DNA of 64,000 nucleotides, taken from contig JAACJP010000026.1 in NCBI GenBank assembly GCA_013368375.1, forward strand, positions 124,001-188,000, given 5' to 3'. This DNA is from Tricholomella constricta. Its lineage: Eukaryota; Basidiomycota; Agaricomycetes; Agaricales; Lyophyllaceae. The stretch's first letter is position 1, and each line of letters opens with the position of its first letter. Positions 1 to 8,800 of the stretch are shown one piece after another. The notes below the pieces were generated by a model, which saw only the letters and a list, made by a program, of their open reading frames with translations, did not search any database and was not told the DNA's origin. Position numbers and translations under genes: made by a program.

Positions 1-1637
1 AGATTAAGCGTCAGGCATATGCCTTCGTGTTGCGCAGCCCCGAGACGGAAAAATCACGCTCACAAGCACTGCAGCCTATTCCCACCTTCTCTCCATACGC
101 CGCCAGCCACCACCTCTCGGGCTCCTCCTTCTTTGACGACGACGACGACGACCACTCGGGCGAGAACGGGCCTGCTGCATTCGCTCCTTATGTCCCCCTC
201 GCCACCCGATATGAGCGTGCAGCAGCAGAAGTTCAGCCTCCTCCTCTTCCTGTGCAAAAGATACGCAACAACCAAGCATTGAGCATCTTCTCGCGGCCCT
301 CCTCATCCGTCACTTCCCCCCCTCCCTCCCCCAAATCCACACGCTCCACTTCCACCACCTCATCAGCCGCTCCTATCACACCTACCAGCCCCCACTTCGC
401 CGCCCACGAATCCTCCACCTCGTCTCTGGACGCAGCCTACGACCGCCGTTGGTCCCTCTGCACGGACGACTCATCCCCTTCCTCGGGTGCATCCTACCAG
501 AACCATCCCTTTGCAATTTCGCAAGACGGCCACGACGACCAGGATCCGTTTGCTAAGGGCTCCGTCCAGGTCGTCCGGCACTCTTCTCATTCCCAGGATG
601 GGTACGGCTATGGGTACCACCACCAGTCATCGTCCTCTAAACGCCGCTCTCGATCCGCTCGCAGGCGACGCACCGCACCTGCACCTTCGCGGCCTCCGCC
701 TTCCGGCCCGCTCCCGACGCTCCCACCGTCAGCGCAGCCCTGCTCCCAATCCGACGCTGAATCAGGGGAAGGAGGGAGCACAGAGTGGACACTTAGGCTC
801 GGCAATGGCAACATCAACAGCAATGTATTGGCTTGTGCCACCCCGCCATCTCCGCCCCCACTCGCAGAATCGACAAAGCCAAAGGGCAAGGCCCAAATCC
901 TACGCATCCGCGTCGCCCCCTCGATGGCGTTCACCGATGTGCCGGTACAAGACTGGACCCTCTCCCTCCCGCTAAATGTTGCCGTCCCCTTAGCTTCGCC
1001 CACGTCCCCATCCTCGCCCTCACCACAGACATTCACACGCACACGCACGCGCTCAAGCTCCTTCCTCTCTCACACCTCTGAAACCTCCTGCTCTTCCGAC
1101 TCGCATCCTCCCTTGCGCTCTGCCCGCTCCCAGTGCCCCTCCTCATGGCACCCCACTCCGCCCCCCACCGCGTCCCTCCCCCCTCCTCCCCCCGTACCCC
1201 AACTCTACTTCCACCGCTCCCCCTCGCGCTCCTCTTCCTCCGCCTCCTCGTCTCGCTCCACTTCCAACCCCACCCGCACATCTGCACACATACCCAAGCC
1301 CCCACGCACCGCCGACTCGACCGCATCCACCGACTCGACAGCGACCATCGTGCCTGGCACCGTGCAGCACCAACGGGAACGCGACTGGGAGAGGGCGCTG
1401 GCGACCCTCACTGGGCCTGCGCCTGCGCCGTCTTCTCCTTCTCCCTCTTCGGCTTTTTACCAGGGGGACATGGAGGGAGTGGCAGAGGCAGAGACAGAGA
1501 AGGAAATAGAGGCAGACAGCGCGTCGCTGCTGTCTGGGTGTTCGGGCACGTATTACAGCGCGCGCTCGAGCTTTGGCAGCGCGTATGTGTCTGCGTCTGG
1601 GTATGCGTACCGCTCGAGCTGGGGGAGCCGCGCGTAA
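1..1637 (+). CDS. Ser/Pro-rich low-complexity protein, 5' end outside the window
   Basis: An open frame enters from the left edge (codons in phase with base 3) and runs without a stop to TAA at 1635-1637. No ATG in this frame lies near its beginning, so the start codon or an upstream exon is probably outside the window. The product is dominated by Ser, Pro and Thr, with an Asp run near the start (GAC repeats at about 137-152), basic Arg/Ser patches, and a C-terminus rich in Tyr, Ser, Gly and Ala. I see no catalytic motif, membrane segment or known fold; the protein is probably largely disordered. C-rich codon use is strong and continuous, which supports a real coding frame. The function is unknown. 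Confidence 0.6.
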   Translation, partial: IKRQAYAFVLRSPETEKSRSQALQPIPTFSPYAASHHLSGSSFFDDDDDDHSGENGPAAFAPYVPLATRYERAAAEVQPPPLPVQKIRNNQALSIFSRPSSSVTSPPPSPKSTRSTSTTSSAAPITPTSPHFAAHESSTSSLDAAYDRRWSLCTDDSSPSSGASYQNHPFAISQDGHDDQDPFAKGSVQVVRHSSHSQDGYGYGYHHQSSSSKRRSRSARRRRTAPAPSRPPPSGPLPTLPPSAQPCSQSDAESGEGGSTEWTLRLGNGNINSNVLACATPPSPPPLAESTKPKGKAQILRIRVAPSMAFTDVPVQDWTLSLPLNVAVPLASPTSPSSPSPQTFTRTRTRSSSFLSHTSETSCSSDSHPPLRSARSQCPSSWHPTPPPTASLPPPPPVPQLYFHRSPSRSSSSASSSRSTSNPTRTSAHIPKPPRTADSTASTDSTATIVPGTVQHQRERDWERALATLTGPAPAPSSPSPSSAFYQGDMEGVAEAETEKEIEADSASLLSGCSGTYYSARSSFGSAYVSASGYAYRSSWGSRA

Positions 1638-2420
1638 TTCAGATTAGAGATGGATTGAGAACAGAAAGGTCGTTGTGGTAGTCTCTCTTAATCCCCCCCT
1701 TCCTTGCCCTCGCTGCGAATTTTTGCGATTCGATTCCTCTTGGTCTTGGGCGCCGCCATGGACGCTGTGTATACCCTGCTCCTCCTGCTTTACCTTACCT
1801 GATCGTACCTTACCCACCCGTACGTAATACCCCCCCCCCAAATTCATCGCTGTCGCTTGTTTGCCTCTGCCTCTGCCCCTGCCTGTCCTCGTCATCGATC
1901 GATACACATACGATACACTCACGCTCCTTACCCTCGCTCGCTCTTTGCTTAACATACTCGGCACTCGGCACTGTACCCCTCGCCCCCCCACGCTCTTTAA
2001 AAGTTTAATCTCCTGATCCTCGCGCTCCTTATTCCTTGCTCCTTGCTCCCAGCCAGCCGGCGGGTGCGCGCATACATCCCATTATCCCGAGCTCGTCCTC
2101 GTCCTTAATACTTTAATTTCTCGCCAGTGCTACATTGTACATTGTAGCACACCACCACCACCACCATCACCACGCGTAGGATCTCTGAACGCGTCTAATT
2201 TAATCGTATCCTTAAATTTGAACTCGTTGACAATACACAATGGCATCCTGACATTTGAACGGAGGGGCTGTGGACTCGACAAATCATGACAGTTTTGGAA
2301 ACGCAGTCGCTCCTCACGTCAAAAATCCTCCCTCCCCCCCAAAAAACAAAAGTGCATGTGGGCCAGCGGCCCCGCGCGCATCGTGGTTCTAACGGTGGCA
2401 CGTCCGTATTACGCCCCGTG

Positions 2421-2553
2421 AGTTACGGTGACGCAGGGCCACGAGCATATCCAGCGGTACCGCGACAAGCGACAAGCAAGGAGACATCCAGCGGCGCGGT
2501 TCTATTCCGCCCTTGTCACTTGAAGTTGTGTGGCGCCAACCTCTTCCCCGCAC
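2421..2553 (+). pseudogene. Relic of a third GFA/CENP-V-type gene (exon 2 only)
   Basis: This stretch aligns with exon 2 of the intact GFA gene 1 kb downstream. The first part translates to VTVTQGHEHIQRYRDK, against VTVTQGHEHIRRFRDT in the intact copy. After a frame change it continues with ETSSGAVLFRP and then CGANLFP, against ETGSGEVLNRS and CGANVFLG. The shift and the loss of one zinc-ligand cysteine in the FCGSCG segment mean it cannot encode a working protein. Neither exon 1 nor exon 3 is visible around it. It is best read as a dead tandem copy of the GFA pair. Confidence 0.7.
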
Positions 2554-3280
2554 GCACGTGACACAGGGGCGTACACACACCTGTACGGGAGGAGTGGTCG
2601 TTTTTAGGTATATTTAGTGGTTGATCGTGATTGTTGCGCAGGTTCTCGTAGTGAGATTTTGTTGAGGGAAGAGAACGTGGATTGAGGGGATCAGGCTTAG
2701 ACGTTGGTTGATCATGAGGCTTTGATCGTGAGTTGCTTTTGTTGGGGTCAGTGGCTTGGGCGAGGCGATTAGGACGTCGCGGGTGAGCCGGTAGCAATTC
2801 CGTTACGTCGTCCTTGCCATTGCGTACGGTCGTGCTGCAATTTTCGTATTCCGTCGATTAAGAACAGGTCCAAGTCAACATAGCTCGGTGGCTGGAAAAT
2901 GGCCGGTGAAGTCAAGCTAAATATTTCCATGCGGTGCACATATGAAGCTTTATCTGTTGGAAGTCTTTCCCTTGGCAACCACAAGTGTTTACCTTATCAA
3001 AATGCATGGTGCCTGGAAGGTAGCAGGTGCCAGGTTTCGTGATGAGCGTCATGAGGCGCCATACTTCCATCTACACTTAAATGAACCAGCGACACGATCC
3101 GGCTTCAAGTCGGTTAGCAATCGAATGATTTCGATAACAGCATCGTCTCAAGGACGTGTAGGGGCGTCCGCAGAAGTGCATGCTCCCAACTTTACGAATG
3201 GTTCGATCCCCATCAGGTCCGGTGAACCCGCGATCCGATACCGGTATCTTGACCCCGACTGGGATGGGTCGGGGTCGGGC

Positions 3281-3289
3281 CTATATATG
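3281..3289 (+). promoter_or_regulatory. TATA-like element upstream of the first GFA gene
   Basis: The sequence CTATATATG lies about 70 bases before the ATG of the first GFA gene. It follows a G-rich stretch containing a near-repeat of GGGTCGGG. The spacing suits a core promoter, but this is position and composition only. Confidence 0.3.
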
Positions 3290-3358
3290 ATACAGGATAA
3301 ATACTCGACCTTATGGTTGGAATGAAATTCCACAACCTACCTGTCCCCCGCTACTCTG

Positions 3359-3935
3359 ATGACGTCTGGCTTCAAGACACGCGCCGGCTCATGTCTCTGT
3401 CGCGCAATCCGGTACACCGCCACAGGGGAACCGCTGTCGTTCTTCGTCTGCCACTGCATAAACTGCCGCAAAGCAACTGGGGCCGGTTTCATGGCCAACG
3501 CGGTCTTCAAAGCCGAGGTACGTATGTTAATCACGTATCGCGTCCATTCGGGATACAATACGAGAATTCGCGCGAGGCTAACGAGGGGTGTCTGTTATCC
3601 AGCACGTCACGGTTACGCAGGGGCATGAGCATATTCGGCGGTTCCGCGATACAGAGACAGGCAGTGGCGAAGTACTGAACCGCTCCTTCTGTGGATCATG
3701 CGGCGCCAATGTCTTCCTCGGACATGATAAAGGAGACTATAGGATTGTGGCAACCGGGACGCTGGATGAGGAGCCAGGTTGGCGTAAGTCACATTGGCTC
3801 GGCCACCGGGGTGCGCTGGCTAATCGTTGTTGATTTTGATATTGACCGGATCATACAGTTCCGAGGAAAGAATATTATGGGGGTGGGAAGAGACCGTGGA
3901 TCGAGGGCATCCAGACGGAGCCATCCAAGCTTTGA
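3359..3935 (+). CDS. GFA/CENP-V (Mss4-like fold) zinc protein, copy 1
   Basis: Three exons (3359-3517, 3603-3783, 3859-3935) with GT-AG introns give 138 residues, normal for the glutathione-dependent formaldehyde-activating enzyme/CENP-V family. Zinc ligands are visible: Cys12 and Cys14 in SCLC, Cys31, Cys33 and Cys36 in CHCINC, and the FCGSCGAN pair in exon 2. The C-terminal PWIEGI segment is shared with the neighbouring copy. Family members bind zinc in a beta-tent fold. The founding member adds formaldehyde to glutathione, but most fungal paralogues have no proven substrate, so the reaction is not assigned. The gene is the first of a tandem pair with the same two intron positions, which indicates duplication. 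The protein is probably cytosolic, as no signal peptide is seen. Confidence 0.85.
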
Positions 3936-4290
3936 ATCTTATCAGCAGAATGTGGCAATGAAACAAGTAGGGTCTGCGATGCAGATGGACGAAGAACGAG
4001 AACTGTAAAACGAAGCAAGATGAAATTCATCAATACAGACAACCCATGAGCACCGATGAAGGCCTACCACTTCCTCTTCCCTCCCGCGCTGTGCGTTGAA
4101 TGTACAACGTTCTAATCGTGCGGAGGGGACGTACTTAAAGCGGAGGATCTAGGAAAAACACACATAAATAACACCGGCTTCATCGTTGACCGAAGCCGTC
4201 GTAGGCTTCCGGCGAGTTTGAAGGCCTTCAGCAAGCCCTTAGGACCCCGCCGTCTTAATTCCCAAGTGTGACCTTTCCCCAGACGCGGCT
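3936..4290. other. Spacer between the two GFA genes
   Basis: This 355 bp stretch holds the 3' end of copy 1 and the promoter of copy 2. I see no further gene, strong repeat or clear TATA element. Confidence 0.5.
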
Positions 4291-4822
4291 ATGGCGAAAA
4301 TTTATCATGGATCGTGTCTATGTGATTCCGTTCAATTCACCATGACTGGGGAGCCTTTCACCTACTTTGTCTGCCACTGCAAGAATTGCCAGAAATCATC
4401 AGGGTCCGCATTCATGGCGAACGCCTTTTTCAAGCCCGAGGTGCGTCCAGCCTCAGCTCGGCGTAATCATTAGCAGTGACATGAAGATGTCTGCAGCAAG
4501 TAGTGATTACGAAAGGGAAAGAGCATGTGAAGGTGTACATCGATGCGAAAACCAAGAGCGGCGAGGTGGTGCCTCGCTCTTTCTGCTCATCGTGTGGCTC
4601 GTCCCTGTTCTTGGGCAACGAGGAAAAGCTCAAGATCGTGGCCTCGGGAACGGTGGAGGAGGAAGTTGACTGGGGTGAGTTAATATAAGTTGTCTAGACC
4701 CGAAGCTGATGGTGACCCCGCCTCGTGTTTCCTCAGTTCCTCGAAGAGAAAGCTTCGCTGAATGTAAGAGGCAATGGATAGAGGGAATCAAGACGAACCC
4801 GAAGCGACGTTCCAAACTGTGA
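4291..4822 (+). CDS. GFA/CENP-V (Mss4-like fold) zinc protein, copy 2
   Basis: Exons 4291-4440, 4497-4674 and 4737-4822 give 137 residues. Intron positions and phases match copy 1. The zinc motifs SCLC, CHCKNC and FCSSCGSS are complete, so the metal site looks intact. The end, with RQWIEGIKTNPK before TGA, parallels copy 1. The two copies are clearly paralogous but well diverged, so the duplication is not recent. Members of this family handle small thiol adducts or act in chromatin (CENP-V); which applies here cannot be told from sequence. The start ATG is chosen because it aligns with copy 1 and lies just before the first zinc motif. Confidence 0.87.
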
Positions 4823-5427
4823 ACGTCGTTCAAACTCTAATGTGTCACGAGAGGTCTCGATTTGGTATCCCAAATGTTGGATACAGGATGCCGCTCACGA
4901 GAAATATAATCTTCCGATCTCCAGAATCAAGGAAGAATATACGGGCATCGATACTGGTAATTTGTGCGATGAAATATTTCAAAGTGGACGGCTTGACTTG
5001 CAGACGAGCCTTTTGTTACGCGTGATGTGACACGATCGCGTTCCTTAGCCTTACAGCACCTCTCGCTCTCAAAAGAAACTCAAGCTTGGTTTGGAGCTCA
5101 TCCAGGAGCTCGCCATCAACTTCTGGTCAGGCATCTCACGCGGGGTTCCTATCACTCGAGGGTTTCCAGCCGCGCCACGTCTAGAAATATTATCCTTCAG
5201 CACCTTCACCATGTTTTCCTTGTTAGAAATCGTTGAAGGGTTTCCCTCATCTTCTGTCGTTGTTTCCAGAGGATCAATCGACTCGAGTGCATCGAAGTGA
5301 AAACACTTTTCAATGCTCCGAAGACCGATACTATCCCCCCTCATTTAGTATCAGTTTTAGAGATGACAGAAATCACCTTGCAGGGCGAAAAGTCGCTTAA
5401 GTGCGTGTGGTTGAGGTATGAGGTGAA
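4823..5427. other. Intergenic region left of the retrotransposon
   Basis: About 600 bp between the second GFA gene and the copia insertion. Short open frames exist on both strands (for example 5069-5344 on the minus strand), but none has recognisable domains or clear splice structure. It may contain the remains of whatever lay at the insertion site; nothing can be named. Confidence 0.4.
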
Positions 5428-5432
5428 AGAAC
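5428..5432. repeat. Target-site duplication, left copy (AGAAC)
   Basis: AGAAC directly precedes the left LTR and recurs directly after the right LTR at 10848-10852. A perfect 5 bp duplication is the normal signature of Ty1/copia integration. Confidence 0.9.
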
Positions 5433-5879
5433 TATTAAATTTAGTACAGGTCCGGGAACACTAGATAACGGTCTCAGTGTTGGCGCGCGAGAGCGGGAGC
5501 AACAGCTAAATGTATTCACCTAGATAACGGTCTAGGTATTCGATTAGTGTAAGTATAGAAAGCGTAATAGAAATATCTCACCTCAGTGTTGGCGCGCGAG
5601 AGCGGGAGCAACAGCTGAGGTGAATACATAATTCGGGTCATATTTGTACATAGCGAGACGACGAGCTAAACTACAAATAGGTGAACAAAAGAGAGGGCTC
5701 TCGAGGAGAGTAGTAAGTAATTGGGATAGTGCGAGTATGCAAGGAAAAGATACCGTGCATACTTGTGGCGAGAAAAGCGCCGCGCGCCACGAGTCTGCGC
5801 GCGTGAGTGACGCGCGTGAGCAATGCGCGTCAGGGTTGCGTCAGGGTTGCGAGGGCTCGGGCCGATTGTATTTCCAACA
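5433..5879 (-). repeat. 3' LTR of the copia element
   Basis: 447 bp, read as identical to the right LTR. In element orientation it begins TGTTGGAAATAC and ends AAATTTAATA, so the termini are TG...TA rather than the usual TG...CA. It contains a 35 bp direct repeat (5473-5507 and 5582-5616) and inverted repeats that could form a hairpin around the second copy. Confidence 0.95.
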
Positions 5880-5891
5880 CTCCCCCTCAAA
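5880..5891 (-). other. Polypurine tract of the copia element
   Basis: On the minus strand this reads TTTGAGGGGGAG directly before the TGTTGG start of the 3' LTR, the expected place for plus-strand primer formation. The stop codon of gag-pol (TGA, 5889-5887) lies inside the tract, so coding sequence runs right up to the LTR. Confidence 0.85.
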
Positions 5892-8800
5892 CTGCCGCGA
5901 GTCCGAGCTCGGTCGCGAAATGTTTGACCTTCGCGGACGGGAGGGCTTTCGTGAGTGTGTCGGCGACCATATCGTTAGTAGGGCAGTAGACGAGACGGAT
6001 GGAGCCTCGTTCGACGATCCAACGAATGAAATGGAATCGTATGTCGATATGCTTAGTGCGTGCGTGATATTGATGGTCTTTGGTGAGCGCAATCGCAGAT
6101 TGGTTGTCTGAGAAAAGAGTGGTGGCGTCGAGCGTGGTGTCGAAGAGTTGGGTGATGAGGGAACGAAGCCAGAGAGCTTCTTTGGAAGCGTGAGTCGCGG
6201 CAACATACTCGGCCTCGGTGGTTGAGAGTGCGATGATTTCCTGGCGTTTAGCGCTCCAGGAAACGGCGCCGCCATGCAGAATGAAAGCGTACCCTGAGAT
6301 AGCATGCCGATCCTCGGCCATGCTACCATCCGCATCCGCAAATCCTACAAGGTCTCTCTGAGTCCCGCCGAACGTCAACCAAAGATCCTTCGTGCCCTTC
6401 AAGTACCGAAAAACTTTCTTGACAGCTTCCCAGTGGACAGGGCCGGGTTTCTTGGAGAAACGAGAGACGGTTTGGACGGCAAACGCGATGTCGGGGCGCG
6501 TTCCGAGTGCGGCATACATGAGAGAGCCGACTGCTTCGAGGTAAGGAATGTCGCGCATTTGAGCGAATTCGGTCGTGGTAGACGGAGACTGTGCGGATGA
6601 GAGACGGGTGCTGGTGTCCATGGGAATGGAGACAGGTTTAAGGTCATGTAGACCATAGCGCCGGAGAATAGCGTCCAAGTATGAGCGTTGGGAGAGGTGA
6701 ATGGTGCGACGCTCACGGTCGCGCTTGATCTCGATACCAAGAAGCCAATGGAGTTCACCTAAATCTGTAATCTCCACGTGCTCAGAGATCTGGCGTTTGA
6801 AATCTGAGATCAGGGCCATCGAAGTGGCTGCGATTGTGCAATCGTCGACGTGAACGAGCACAATTATAATCAGCCGCCCTTGACGTCTGTAAAATACTGA
6901 CTGGTCCACGTCGCAGCGCGAAAATCCTAGACGCTGCATCATGATTTCGACTAGACGCTGGTACCAACGACGCCCTGACTGCTTTAGGCCATAAAGGGTT
7001 TTGCGCAGTCGGCAGACTTGGCGTGTAGAGTTGGGAGCACGATATCCGGGAGGCTGCTGCATGAAGATGACTTCACGATCGGTGAGTACACCGTTGAGGT
7101 AAGCGCCCTTTATGTCGATTTGATGTAGCTCCATGTCAGTGACGGCGGCCATAGCGAGGGCAACACGAATTGATGCGAGTTTTGCAACAGGCGCGAACGT
7201 GTCAAAGTAATCGACGCCGGGCACCTGGGAGAATCCCTGCGCGACGAGTCGCGCCTTGTAGCGCACGACATTTCCGGCTGCGTCTTTCTTTGCCCGAAAA
7301 ACCCACTTGGAGCCAACTATGTTTGCGCCGTCGGGCGCATCGGTGAGCTCCCAGGTACCTGCCTCCTGTAGCAGCGCTAACTCTTCCAGAATCGCTTTTT
7401 CCCAAAGCGGCCAGTCTGGACGGCTTCTTGCTTCTGCCAGGGAGCGCGGCTCGAGTGCTTCGGCTTCGCTTGTTTCTGCCGCCATGGCATACTCTTCGAC
7501 GAAGTCGGCCGCCATGATCCAGTCTGCCAATCCCTCCCCCTCAAGTATACGTTCCTCTGGAGTTTCGATGACGGGTGGGAGCTGGACACCGCGAGTAACG
7601 GTGGGGTCAGAGGGGCGCGCAGATGTGGCGCCGTGCCCTTCTAGGAGTTCGCGAACGCGTTGACTCGGTTTACGCACGCGCTTCTTTGGGGCTTCTTTTT
7701 CGCGCTCGGGCTCGGCTTCGGATGTGTCGTTCTCGTTGACAGGGGGTGGATTAGCATGTGGGGCTTTAGTTACTGGGGGTGCGATCGTCGACGGCACGTC
7801 TGTGGACGGCTCGACAAAGTGCCAATTCTCCCCCTCGAGGCGCTCCGCAGACGCCTTCGTTTCATCGTAGTAAATGTTGCGCTCGGTGGTGACTGTTCTT
7901 TTGTCAGGCCAGTAAACCCGGATGCCGTTGCTTCGTTCCTCGAAACCAAGCCAACGGCCTTCGCGCACTCGTCCACCGAGCTTATCGCCAGCCTCGACGC
8001 GCACCCAGACCTTCTCACCCCATTCGCGCACATCTCTCAGATCAGGCTTCTTTCCGAATGTGGCCTCATACGGCGTCATGCCGTCGACAGCTTTGGTTAC
8101 GGTCCGGTTCATCAGCCAGACAACATGCTGCGCGGCTTCGCCCCAAAGCATCCTAGGAAGGCCACTTGCATGGAGCAGGGCACGGACGCGCTCGACGATG
8201 GTACGATTACGGCGCTCTGCGACGCCGTTATGCTGGGGTGTGTCGTGTACAGTGAGTTTCTGTGCCGTACCACGAGACTTAAGGTGGATAACGAATTCCT
8301 TCCCCAGATATTCGCCTCCACGGTCCGAATGTAAGACTCTGATTCGGGCGCCAAGCTGGGTCTCGACCCACGCTTCGAACTCCTTATAGGATTCGAAGGT
8401 CTTGTCTTTGGTGTGCTGAAGCCGGAGGTAAGTGAAACGCGTCTTGTCATCGGTGAAAGTAACGTAGTAGCGTCGTCCCCCTTTCGTAGCGACGGGTGCC
8501 GGTCCCCAGAGGTCAGTATGGACCTCTCCACCGAACTCTGTAGCGCGCTCACCCCCTCGCACCTTTGCGATGGGTTTCCTTGTCGATTTTGCGTAGACGC
8601 ACGATTCACAGAAGAACGGGTCACCGGACTCGCCGGCCTCAAGCCTGACACCTGTTACGAAGCCTTCCTTTACGAGGCGCTTCGCGACTGCGGGGGAAAT
8701 GTGGCCCATGCGGCGATGAAATTGATCCAAGGTGAGCGCTTCCACCGCGGCGTTAGCAGTTTCAGGCTCATGGACTACACGGTAGAGTCCTTTCCCAGCT

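Larger units (their letters stand above)
1638..3358. other. Intergenic region with a decayed GFA fragment
   Basis: About 1.7 kb with no intact gene. The first 600 bases are C/T-rich and probably the 3' side of the Ser/Pro-rich gene, with short CAC repeats near 2150-2175. A broken GFA exon lies at 2421-2553 and is listed separately. The last part leads into the first GFA gene and has a TATA-like stretch at 3281-3289. Nothing else is recognisable. Confidence 0.6.

Noticed and set aside
3190..3225. tRNA B-box-like GGTTCGATCCCC
   Set aside because: No A box at the right distance and no cloverleaf can be formed around it.
5069..5344. 91-codon minus-strand frame beside the retrotransposon
   Set aside because: No motif, no plausible spliced neighbours, and an equally long frame on the other strand.
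5644..6111. Plus-strand open frame across the left LTR and element interior, with a sister frame at 10612-10887
   Set aside because: It lies antisense to the element, and the shared part is simply the identical LTR sequence. No domain is seen.
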